Below, in pieces: positions 27,793 to 39,050 of a stretch of DNA of 64,000 bases. The position numbers and the translations under genes were made by a program. The stretch is from Lingula anatina (lineage: Eukaryota > Brachiopoda > Lingulata > Lingulida > Lingulidae): positions 185,897 through 249,896 of the forward strand of contig NW_019773892.1 in the NCBI RefSeq assembly GCF_001039355.2. The letters run 5' to 3'. The notes under the pieces are model-generated. The model had not been told where the DNA came from and made no database searches. It was given only the letters and a program-made list of their open reading frames with translations. Within the stretch, counting starts at the first letter, position 1; each line of letters starts with the position of its first letter.

Positions 27793-28068
27793 TCAAGCCA
27801 CAGCGTCTAGTTTTGGTTTCTTCCTCAATCTTTGATCAGTGTCACCACACTGCCGTTCCATTTGAAGGTTGTGGACAGGGGTCTCATCCATGTTTTCACA
27901 CTGATCAAACACAGAATATTCAACTGGATATTCACCAAATCGATAGTATTCTCTGCGTTGCTTAGCCAGAACCTTTGCCATTTCTGGTAATATCTTCTTT
28001 GTCAAAGCTATGCACTCATTCAGATGTGCACTAGCACATCGTATCACTCTCAACTGCATGTAGGCCAT
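27793..28068 (-). pseudogene. orphan coding-like fragment, probably of a mobile element
   Basis: A 91-codon open frame with natural-looking composition (ECIALTKKILPEMAKVLAKQ, then YRFGEYPVEYSVFDQ and a basic tail RLRKKPKLD). A start Met is present but there is no recognised domain, splice partner or neighbour. It sits among transposon remnants in a block missing from the paralogous unit. I cannot name the family. Confidence 0.35.
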
Positions 28069-28097
28069 AGTTATATTTCACTTCCTAGAATAATTCT

Positions 28098-28145
<48 letters not shown>

Positions 28146-29259
28146 TTATTTACTAAAATCGCAACCTAAAGGTTGAAGTTTTACAATGTGTCTTAAATAA
28201 TAAAATCATAAGGTCTTTTAAAATTAACTAAAAATTATAAACTAAAAGGACCAAAGACTTATAAGACAATTTGAAGCAGTAATTTACATAAAATTTAAAA
28301 GACTGTGTATTATAAAGGATGATTTAAAACGCTCCGTTTTTACTTTTGGTATTAAAAATTTGTTGCTGACCCTGAGATTTCTTGGGTTCTTTTGTTTAAA
28401 CAGATGGTGTAGCTTATTAAAATTCTTGATTTTGTAAAAAAAAGTTCTTAAGTAAAACGTCTCTTCTCTCCCTCAGAGAGGTGAGATTACTAGCCTGTAG
28501 GGCATCCTTGTAAGTAAAAAATGGGTAAATAATTCTAAGAATTCTTGGTTGAAAAAAGAAAACTCAGGAGCATCTAGCTGAAAGAAATTCTCATTTACCT
28601 CATTTCTACTTAGCTCTAGATGTAATGATTGAAACTATTCTTTCAATTTGCTGTGTGTTGCACCCCTGGATAGTGTTATGGCATGAAACGGATTGAATGC
28701 TACAACAGCAGCAACTATTCTGATATATTGCAATGCCAGAGTATCTCTTACAAGACAAGCTAGATGCCATCATTACCTAGCTAGTTTTTCAGTAATACAG
28801 TATAGATACCCTAAAAAGATAATGAAATCATGAGAAATCTAAAAGGAAAAATGTCATCAAAACTATGAATAATGACCTACCATGATGATGTTATTGATAT
28901 AAGGTGTGAAGGTCGCCATAATTTTGAGAATTTAGCTACACTTCAAATAAACTTTTTACACAAATTTCTTAAAAACCAAATAAAAAACCCATTTATTTGG
29001 CTTTGGTGAGTTTGAAATAACTTGTCAGGCCTATATAACTTTAATTCATGTTATAGGAAGCAGACAGTCCCGAAACAGTTGAAAATCTTGAAAATCGCGC
29101 TAAAATGGTAAAAATCGCGCTATCATAAAATGCAAGTAGCAGCTGAGTTATCAATGATCTTTCATAAAAGATCATTTGAAATATTGTTTTTAGGTGTGTA
29201 ACTAACTTTTTAGCTGGTTTTGACATATTTTTGGAATTATAGACCCCCCCCCCTCAAGA

Positions 29260-29340
29260 CGCTGGGCAGTATCGAAAACTTTGCTCATGATGCAAGAGTC
29301 AACAATGGGCGGGTCTCTCTTTAATATACACTCTTGCCCA
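29260..29340. repeat. displaced distal end of duplication unit 1
   Basis: CTGGGCAGTATCGA, GCTCATGATGCA and GGGCGGGTCT at 29262-29320 match 46250-46310 of unit 3, where they directly follow the sequence that in unit 1 ends at 25.05 kb. About 4.2 kb has therefore been inserted in unit 1, or deleted in unit 3. Confidence 0.65.
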
Positions 29341-29594
29341 AAATGGTTGGTACACGCAAATTTTGGGATACATATCATCCGTTTCTTTCATTATTATTGA
29401 TATCATCAGATTAATACTGTTTATATTGTTAAATATGTGAAGCTGGAGGATTGGTAAAGTCAAGGAGAAACAACCAATGCAAATGTGAAAAAAGCTTGGA
29501 TAATGGCCGCCAGACGGCGTGGCATACTGTGAACTAGAGTTGCAGCTCTTTGGAGAGGAATTCTGGTCCATTCATCTTGAAGGGCATCTCGCAG

Positions 29595-29777
29595 TTAATC
29601 TAGATTTGCAGGGGGAGGGTTTCTCCTCTGAATAACACGGCCAAGTTCGTCCCACATGTGCTCAATTGGGTTTGCATCTGGGCTTCTTGCTGGCTGTGGC
29701 ATCAGCTGAATGTTGTTTTGACGGATATAGTCTGCAATCAAGCGGGCTGTGTGGGGAGTTGGATTGTCATTTTGCAA
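29595..29777 (-). pseudogene. Tc1/mariner transposase C-terminal fragment
   Basis: Sixty codons with the family's catalytic end: NDNPTPHTAR (compare QDNARPHTAR) and ARSPDANPIEHMWDELGR (compare ARSPDLNPIEHVWD). It carries the second Asp and the last acidic residue of the DDE triad context, but no N-terminal domain is attached. Confidence 0.8.
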
Positions 29778-29845
29778 TTGCCTCTGTATATCCCTCTTGC
29801 GAACGGCTTCAGGTTCTGCTGGAGAATGTCTCTGTATCTGGCAGC

Positions 29846-30063
29846 GTTAAGGTTTTCATCCAGAGGTAGCAATACCGTTGCTGCAAATGGCACCCGAAAC
29901 ATGTACAGAACCACGTCCTCCAGCTATGAGAATGCGTAGGCTCCCTGGGGAGAGGCTGTTAACTGAAAATATCCAGGAAACAATAGCTGGAGGAGGTGGT
30001 TCTGTACCTGTTTGGGGTGCCATTTGCAGCATTGCTTCCTCTGGATGAAAACCTTAACGCTGC
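29846..30063. repeat. inverted repeat made of two Tc1 transposase pieces
   Basis: Arms of about 80 bases (29846-29930 and 29985-30063) are near complements, sharing GTTAAGGTTTTCATCCAGAG and its complement plus the TGGCACCC-GAAACA-TGTACAGAACCAC stretch. Both arms come from the part of the transposase gene coding the GGGSVMVWG motif, in opposite directions. Confidence 0.65.
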
Positions 30064-30349
30064 ACCTCAATATGTAGCAGTCGGGATCAGCAGCATTATC
30101 CTCTTAATGCATAAACCATTGAAAATAAACCAATTTTTAGATTTAGTCTGCTAAAGGTTATACACTTGTTCAGGTTCATTCTATTCTTGACGTCGAAGAA
30201 ATATTTCATGGAAACATTCTTATTGCTGTCTTATATTTTCTTATTCGTCTTCTTCTTCTCCCTCTTCTCGCAATATTTTATGAAATTTGCTCAGCCTTAA
30301 AGACGCGACAATCTTTGTAGTTATTATATGGCTTAACATATTTTTGCAG

Positions 30350-30652
30350 ATAACGGCCACGGCGAATTGCAGTTACGATCTCGATTTCGGTTCTTCCACC
30401 ATTGCCTACAGCTACAGCCGCGGGCGTAGTGTCCGATCATTTTGTACCAACCGAGAGTTTCGGGGAAATACCTGCACAAGAACCGGGACCAGTAAAGTCT
30501 GCAGGCAGTGCTGTGTTAGTAGCTACTGTAACAGTGGTGCACTAGATACGTCCCAAACTACCACCACTGACACAGTATCCAGTTCCCAGAGTGCCTGGTT
30601 TAATATTAACATCTTTTACTTGCTGCTGTTCCATATATTTGCCTGGAAATAA
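30350..30652 (+). pseudogene. orphan copy of the LU-like/GPI terminal exon
   Basis: Keeps the TTTTTGCAG acceptor and 100 open codons to TAA. It matches the 16601 exon closely (DFGSSTIAYSYSRG, CTNREF, TSKVCRQCCVSSYCN, hydrophobic tail) and retains an extra Cys near its start (TANCSYD) that copy 1 has lost. No SRCR exons precede it in the window, so it is either an exon duplicate without a gene or an alternative last exon of the SRCR gene about 13.7 kb further on. An in-frame Met at 30287 and a hydrophobic stretch read through the acceptor, so a short GPI-anchored protein is also conceivable. Confidence 0.6.
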
Positions 30653-31216
30653 AAGGATCCAGTGCACGTTTTAGACCCAATATAGTATCAGTCATCTCAT
30701 TTAATAGCAGTTTTTATAACAAATAAACAAAATTATCCTGGTAGACAGTATTCCAGAGCCGTTCACAGAATCGTGATCAAAAAGTCGTTTTCGGAACCCA
30801 ATGTTTCCAAATCTTTTGAAATGCTGTTGCACTTCACTTTATGGTAAAAATGTAAATGAGCTTCATTGGTTTAAAATAGAATATACCATTTATATTAAGG
30901 GAATGGTTGCTGAATATTTAATTATTTATTTATTTATTTATTTATTTTTTTTATTCAACGTTTAGAGAATGTGTAAAAAATGGAATGATAAAACGTAAAT
31001 GCAGGAAGGCAAAAATTACCTAAAATTTAGCGAAGTGATGTGATGGCCAAACATGGGAAAGATGATATAAGGTTCTAGCGCATAAACATTAGATTTGCCA
31101 TATGCTTACGTTTTAATTAACCATACATGCCTGCATGTAAGTATACGCAGAAAAGATTGTTCCACATATTACTAATATGTGATGAGTTATGGTCATAGAA
31201 GTATTGGAGGGATTCA

Positions 31217-31281
<65 letters not shown>

Positions 31282-33479
31282 GGCGCATGTAACAAAGAAC
31301 TAAAGAATACATTCTTCGCCACTGAAATAACTGCCATTTACAGCACAAGTAGGGACATACAAGGTTGTACATTTTTGTTTATGCTCTTTGACGTAGTTCT
31401 CGTGACTACTTATTTAAAATTCGAGTCTGGAAATCGTGGCGCAACCTTGATAAGCAGGCGAGTCCTGGTACTTACAGTGTTATTAAACAATTTGTCCGAA
31501 TTCCTTGGGGGGCTTAAATTAACCTTATTTATTAAATACAGTGGACTAGTGTTTGTAAATCGGTGATCCCTCGGTCAGCGTGACCAAACGTGTCAATATG
31601 CTGTAGAAACCGTGGGTCCTATATTGCACCAAAGGGGTGTAAACTTCTTAGGTTACGACTGCCGTATACTGCAGGACCTGGCGTTCGTGCGATAGAATTA
31701 CTATCCTTGCGTGCGCTAGTTGCACAAAGACAAACGTTACTGTCTTGAGTATTCGAATGGAATTCCGATGGTATGACTGGGCCACTAAGGAGCATGCCGC
31801 TGCAGTCTTAATAGAATGAAAATTAGAACCTCAGTGAGAGACTAGAAGACTGCATTCTTCGGTCCATTTTAACTTACGAATCAAAACATCATCTGTATAT
31901 TTTAACTGAATTGTCGCTTAGCATACCACAGAATTAAAGACCACTTTTGTAAATGCATTCTTTATCAAAATAATATTAACATTAAGGGAGACGTAAAATA
32001 CGTCGGAGGCAGTATATATTCTAATTAAAGGATTTAAACAACTACACATTTGTTGTTCGCACAATTAACTAACAGTCTCTCCACATGCGTATCTTTTAGT
32101 GTTGTCTTATCTCAGGCGTGACTACGACGCCTTCATTACGTCCCATTGCTGCAACCGGACCTTGCGTTTTTCCGAGCGGAGTCGGATGGGGGAAGGGGGG
32201 GCGGCACACTGATAAACAGTGCAATGTTATCGTGGCAAATACGTAAGCAAGTATATGAACATTTACAAAGTCAGTTTAAATATAAAAGGTAGGGCACGGA
32301 AAGAAATAAAGGATTAGTTGTTGTACATTATTTGTATTTTATTGTTATTTTAAAATCATCATTATAGTACCTGGGTGTGTTTGGCAAAATCAAACGAATG
32401 AAGGAATGGATACATTAATGTGCTTGGCTGAGGCCACGTGTATAATAACGTGTCTACCTCGTACTACAAGCATATAATGACTACTGTGTATACATTTTGT
32501 GACATTTGAAGGTTTTTTTTTTTAATTGTGCTGTCATTTTTTTCACCTCTTTGGAAACCAGTGTGGATCACCTGCTTTGAGTATTTAGTTTTTCCTGTAT
32601 CATGAGTCTTGTTAGATATGGAATAAAAACACGGTTTATATTTTCAGGTGATCTATTGAGAACAACAACAACAACAAAATAAACATAAAAAGGTGTGACA
32701 ACCTTTCTGAGCAAGGGTGTACCCCCACTGAAGTGGTGTTCACACAGGTCACAGAGATTGCTAATCTGTTGTTTTTCCAGTTTGTGCCATTTTTCCCAAA
32801 ATGGTGTTGTTTGACTGAGGATATCAGCTATTATGGTGCATGCAGTTTGGCGGACACGCAGTTAAGATTTGCAGAATATGTTATGTACATGCTCAAATTT
32901 TGTTTAGGGCTTTGTGAATATTAATCAATTAATTAATTAATTAATTTGTTTATTTACTTATTCATTCATTCATTCATTCATTTAATTTTTTATTATGATG
33001 AATCTTCCCAGATTTTGCAAAGGAGTTTACGATTTTACAATGGAGTACAAGAACATTTCTATTAAGTTGGATGTGCCTACTGGTTTTTGAATTTATTGAT
33101 GGTCTCACAAAAATAAGGGCCTGCATGCCCCCCGCCCCCCAGTAAGGTCAAATAGGCCGCTATAAAGGCCTTGGCCTTGAATTTGACACCAAAGTACAAT
33201 TACATGTACATGTATTCATTCACAATTACTATGTATTTTTTTGTATTTTATTTCCTTTCTGAAAAAATTACAAGTTTAGTTTTCTTTGTGTTGACAATAA
33301 ATCCCCCCAAATTACTTTAAACTGTTTTGTAGACCAGTATCAATAGGTCACTTGCATATATATTTATGAACAGTCTGGATGAAATAACTAGATCAGCGGC
33401 ACCTTAGCAACATGGCATCATTAATATGAATAACGAACTGCAAAAAGAAAAAGAACGATGTTTTGTCCTAAAGAGACTC

Positions 33480-33514
<35 letters not shown>

Positions 33515-33980
33515 AAGAGAGAGAGAAGGGCCATGAAATAATTTCTTAATTTATAATTATGCAAAATAAATAAATAAATAAATAAATAGAGAAACATGCC
33601 ATTTATGTGAAATAGTAACATTTATTTCAGTGAATACAGCTTTTACTTAAAGTAGCTGTTAATAAATTCTGGTGGAAATAATTACAACAGTTTTCTTTTC
33701 CTTCAGATAAATGCAGCATATGTATTACACGGTACTCTCAAATAAGATGACAAATACATGTACCAGTCCTATTCTTTTCATAAAATTTGGTTTCTTCTTA
33801 TCCGTTATTCCTAAAAAAATAAACGGACCGTTTCCGTATCTTGAGTATAATGCATCAAAATTGTCATAGTTTTACACTCCTGATGAAAAAAGATTTGGAT
33901 AAATAAACGCGAAGTTAAAGTTACTTTCAATGCTTTCCGTAGCATGACGGGAGGATCATATAGTCAAACTGACGTCTCAA
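30653..33980. other. spacer of unit 2
   Basis: No gene was recognised. Contains a TA microsatellite (31218-31279), ATTT/TTAA/ATTC short arrays (about 30917-30950, 32920-32990), a GA run (about 33478-33518) and blocks conserved with unit 1. The polyadenylation-like ATTTATTTCAG at about 33620 is conserved. Confidence 0.45.
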
Positions 33981-36269
33981 TCAAATGTTCTCGCTATTTC
34001 TCGCGAGATGTTATGGTTGTACTTCTCCCAAGGCCCCTTCAGTGTATCCTCTGTGGATTAACTTCTCAAAGGCTCTGTCGTAATCACGGATCCATCGCCC
34101 GTTGCTTCGTGCATAGTCCAGCACAATCTCGGCCGTCCCGGCCAGCCCACAGTCGGCAACGTTCGCCGAGCAGGCTGTCACGCGGCCCACGGCGTCGGGC
34201 TGGATGTTGCGGTACAGGCACATGTCGGAGTTCAACATGAAGAACGGAGGAGGCGGTGCTTGGCGCTTCTGACGACCCACAAGTCTGACGAGGATTTCAC
34301 GGAGAAGAGCAGCCTGGCTGTCTGACCCGTCATTGAGTTCGAGACCACGTGGACGCCCACCACGTCCGCGCCCACCCCGTCCGCGCCCGGGCCCTCCATT
34401 TAGTCCATGAGCCAAAATGAAAAAAGGCCTTATTTAAGGATTTGGCTGCACCCCCCGTCAGGCAAAGGTTTTATGATTGATTCTTGTAGTTTAGAACCTG
34501 AATTTTTCATTTCTGCTTGTTTCCGTCTTGAAAAAGTGTCCGTTTGTACCGGAAACAGGCCAAATCCAAGATGGCCGCCATTAAATTCATGTGTCAACTG
34601 TAAATACAAAAATTGATTTAAAAGTTACTTAACAACTTAATATTATCAAAATTTGCACTGATCACAAGTACTTAGGCCTTCTTTGATTTTTCAGGCACTT
34701 TACATTTTTCAAGATGGCGACTGAATCCAAGATGGCGGCCATTTTCCTTACTTTTTGTGAAAAAATACAAATACCTAAATTTGAAANGTTTGCCATTGAT
34801 AAAAATGAACTGCACGCTACCAGTATGGGCAATACCACATGTTGTGAGCCTTACTTAAAAGGCTATTTCTGAGCTTTATTGTTCAAGTTATGGAATGGGA
34901 TATATAACTGAATGATTCAAAATGGTTTAAGGCTTATAGTTTAGGGTTGAAAAGTCCAAAATGGCCGTCAATTTTTGGATCCAAAACATACATTATTTTG
35001 ATTTGCATGTTGAAAAACATCATTAGCAAATTAATAATATTTAATTTTTGATACATTTATCTGTATTGCAATCTCATTTTGCTTCTTAGACACTTTATTC
35101 TATCAAAAAGTGGTTATTTTTGCTTCATTTATCATGATTCCAAGTTGGCCATTGTTGAAAATGAACTGCAGCTACTTGTGTGGACAATACCACGTTGAGA
35201 GCCTTACTAAACTGCATACAGAGTATATCTGTACTTTTTTGAACTTATTATTAAATTACTTTTGATCATAAATAACTTTTTCTTTGAATTATTCCAAAGA
35301 AATTTTCTCAGATTTTTACATTGCAATTAATATTCAAGATGGCTGCTATTACGTACATTAAATATGCTTATTTATCTGATTCATTACTAATACGTAATAT
35401 ATATATAGAGAGAAATTAAAGAAACATTATTTAAAAACCACTGTGACGTATATCTTTAATGTAGCCTTTAACATCCAGTCCTTTCTTGCTACTTTGACCA
35501 TTAATATTTCCTTAAATTCATCATATTTTACTTGTTTGCCATAAATCAATGACGGCTACCAATGAAAAAGAATTCCACTTTATAGTGAGTTGATTATAAA
35601 TGAAAGCTTAATGTCTTTCTAGATCTCAAATTGAATGTCTTTTTCATGCAATAATTCATCTGCATTGAAAATGAATATAAAAAGCATAATGTACATGTTT
35701 TTGATAAAACTGTATATATTGCAGACTCCTTTTTCCTATTTTGGTATGATTTCGAAGCTTTCTCTATTTAAATTATTTCAAATGGTTCAAATATGACAGG
35801 ATATCCAAGATGACAACCATACTACTTTTAACTGTGAATTCTTACCATAAGCCATTCATGTAAATAAAAAAGTAAAAATAATCAAAATCAAATGATAATT
35901 CTAAAAAGTTATACATTTAATTAATTTGATTGAATTCCAGTCTCCTTTTGCTAGTAAGTAATGGCCAAAAATCATCAATAAAGTCAAGATGGGCTGCCAC
36001 TGCAAATGATTTTCAATTAATGGGTCTGGGACAATCATTACATCAAGTATTTCATGAATACATCATTTTAAACAGTTAAGCCTTTATTAAAAAGTTTAAT
36101 TTTTTTTATATATTTTAAACCAGTTTCAAGGCTACAATATTCAATATGGTCACCACTCAAGTTAAGAGTCTTATGCAGCAATGAATGTCTCAATTTGGTA
36201 TCCATAGTCTTACTTTGGACTCTCTCATGGCTCATCTTTTCCATGTTTTATAAGCAAGTTCTGTTTTAG

Positions 36270-36860
36270 AATCTACTAGCAAGGGAGGTGTTACAGGGTT
36301 TATGTCAGTATTTCTTGGTGATTTTGCTTCAAAGTCTATTCATTTTGCTGTAGCGAGTTGTTGACTTCTTTCAGTCTTTCTTTGAGAGACAATTAGATTT
36401 ATTCTACTTTGCTCTAATGCTTACTCCTTTGCTAGTGTGTCACTGTGTGGAATTAAACAGGCTGCTTTTGCAAGTTTCAGTCCTTAAGTCTCAACCATGG
36501 TCTTCCTCTGAGATTGGTACCCAAAACCAATTGGTCAAATAGTGCAGGTGACAGCTGTTTTTGGGATTTTGCTATGCAACATTCATCTAGATAATTCACA
36601 TGTCCAAGTCAACTTAGTCTTCTTTAGCACAGAAATGCCTGTTTAAAACTTCTGTAATAGTTACTCTGGCTTGCCTGATGATGCCAAAGGTTGTGTGCAA
36701 ACACCTTTGTTTTAAGAGAGTGAGCTTCTTGCCCTGTGTTCAGGTCTCTGATCCATATACACACATGTATGGGGGAGCCTAGTATGCATGCTTTATTACC
36801 TCTTCCGAGAAGGTCACATTTTCACCTTTGTTTGTCCATTTGTTATGGTTTCTCAGATTG
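36270..36860 (-). pseudogene. decayed non-LTR retrotransposon C-terminal part inside the transposon
   Basis: Minus-strand translation with stops shows RRLSWLGHV followed by LVLGTNLRGRPWLRLKD, fitting the C-terminal segment of non-LTR reverse transcriptase proteins (family pattern R-x-LRWLGHV, then RGRP-x-LR-x-KD). It is a nested relic, not a source of transposase. Confidence 0.45.
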
Positions 36861-37892
36861 TTATCAGCCTAACTCAAAAAATTCAGGATGGACTTTAATG
36901 AAGTGTTCAGGATAGATCATTTTTAGGCTAAAAGTAAGTAGACTTTGGTGGTGATCTATTTGTTAATTAGTTTATTAAGAAAGTTTGTTTAAGTCTGTGT
37001 TTCTCCAGTGTTTAGATCTCCAAATATTTTTCCTTTCAACAGAATAATGTTGGATTTTAAAAGAATTCATGGAACTTATTGAGCAGTACCTATCCGTGAA
37101 GTGCAAGAATTACCTGCACCTATATATACATTGTATCATAAACATCATTTGTCACCTTGTGCTTGAACTCCTTCATCGTCACTTACATGTGCCATACATC
37201 ATTCACCATCAATGTACTTCACTCTGCAGCACCACTTTATGAGTTCACTGAATGTATTATTATCCAGCACTGTTCTCTAAAGAGACAAAAGATGTTCTTG
37301 GAGATCCAGACTTTTTCTTGCAACTTCTTTGCTGGTCTTAGTTAATGATAGTGATTGCTTCCCGGATTTATACATGTAGAATAATGCTACAGCTGCATGT
37401 TATCCATCCCTTTTTTCAGATAAATTAAAGATATTCACCTTTTGGTTGCTTGAGGTTAGGATAATTCTGATTCTTCTTTACGATTAACACCTAGCAGAAT
37501 GTGAGAAATCTTATCACTACTACTACTAGTAAGTCCCTTTTTTGACTGAGATCCTGGCTCTTCCGTCAAGCTTGACAAGGAACTTTCAACAAGCAATGTA
37601 CCAGTAACCCAAGTCCATTTGAAATGTAACAATAGAAGTGTTATCATATGAAAATTAAATTTTACAGCCCACCCCCCATATAACAAACTATTGACCCTTA
37701 ACTTGTAAAGGATGTACATCACTCTTGTTAGGGCGTTTTGGGCATGCATTTTGTCTGCAATATTGAAAATTGTCATTTTACTAACCTATATAGTTGCTGC
37801 TGAAAAAATTGCTGTCCCTTGTGTGTTATGCATCAATGTCTGTTCAAGAAAACGGCAAAGCATTTGAGATTCACTCAACCTTATTAAGTACA

Positions 37893-37894
<2 letters not shown>

Positions 37895-37964
<70 letters not shown>
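37895..37964. repeat. TA microsatellite inside the transposon
   Basis: Uninterrupted TA dinucleotides. Similar TA arrays lie at 2463-2522, 15722-15793, 17794-17854 and 31218-31279. Confidence 0.95.
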
Positions 37965-37968
<4 letters not shown>

Positions 37969-38127
37969 CAACTCAACAGTATGTTTTCATCCATGTTTAC
38001 TTAATTTCATTTTTGTTGGTGGTCATCTTGGATATTTTTGATGATTGGAGCTTAGATCATTACTTTTTGGAAAAATTAGATTCTAAACAGTAAAAGGACA
38101 CTGCAGTTTATGAAAATATATACTTTT

Positions 38128-39050
38128 ATGATTTGCCCATCATTCAATTTGATGCTTTTCAAAATGCAAATCAAAATGTTGTTTGTTTTGAATCCAGAAA
38201 TTGACGGCCAATTTGGACTTTTCAACCCTAAACTATAAGCCTTAAACCATTTTGAATCATTCAGTTATATATTCCATTCCATAACTTGAACAATAAAGCT
38301 GGGAAATAGCCTTTTAAGTAAGGCTCACAACATGTGGTATTGTCTATACGGGTAGCGTACAGTTAATTTTTATCAATGGCCAACTTGGAATCATAATAAA
38401 TGAAGAAAAATTAACCACTTTTTGGCAGAATTATGTGTCTAAGAAGCAAAATGAGATTGCAATACAGATAAATGTATCAAAAATTAAATATTATTAATTT
38501 GCTAATTATTCAATATGATGTTTTTCAACATGCAAATTAAAATAATGTATGTTTGGATCCAAAAATTGACGGCCATTTTGGACTTTTCAACCCTAAACTA
38601 TAAGCCTTAAACCATTTTGAATCATTCAGTTATATATCCCATTCCATAACTTGAACAATAAAGCTCAGAAATAGCCTTTTAAGTAAGGCTCACAACATGT
38701 GGTATTGCCCATACTGGTAGCGTGCAGTTCATTTTTATCAATGGCAAACTTGGAATAATGATAAATGAAGAAAAATTAACCACTTTTTGGAGGAATTAAG
38801 TGTCTAAGAAGCAAAATGACATTGCAATACAGATAAATTTATCAAAAAATAAATGTTTTTTATATACTTATTATTCAATTTGATGTTTTTCAACATTCAA
38901 ATCAAAATAATGTACGTTTTGAATCCAGAAATTGGCAGCCATTTTGGATTTTTATACCCTGAACAAAATCTCAAAACAATTTAAATTATTCAGTCATACA
39001 TTTCATACCATGACCTGTGCAATAAATCCTCCATTAAGTAGTCTGAGATG
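38128..39050. repeat. three tandem copies of a roughly 360-base unit inside the transposon
   Basis: Marked by AATTGACGGCCAATTTGG at about 38203, ATTGACGGCCATTTTGG at about 38565 and ATTGGCAGCCATTTTGG at about 38931, each preceded by a CAA-x-ATGCAAAT-type stretch. An inverted copy lies on the left side (about 34787-35170). Confidence 0.7.

Larger units (their letters stand above)
23060..30087. other. non-coding stretch between peroxidase 1 and unit 2, mostly mobile-element debris
   Basis: Holds the peroxidase fragment (23455), an ATA array (24602-24643), G and C runs (about 25068-25082, 25629-25643) and an inverted-repeat element with a Tc1-like core (25625-27700). An orphan coding-like fragment (27793-28068), a second ATA array (28101-28144) and a Tc1 transposase fragment (29595-29777) follow. 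The block 25.05-29.26 kb is absent from unit 3. Confidence 0.5.

Noticed and set aside
31113-31566. Open frames made of repeated Tyr-Ile over the TA microsatellite (also 37794-38093)
   Set aside because: Translation of a TA repeat, not a gene.
38128-39050. Tandem units considered as a CRISPR-like array
   Set aside because: Units are long (about 360 bases), contiguous and part of a transposon in a eukaryotic genome.
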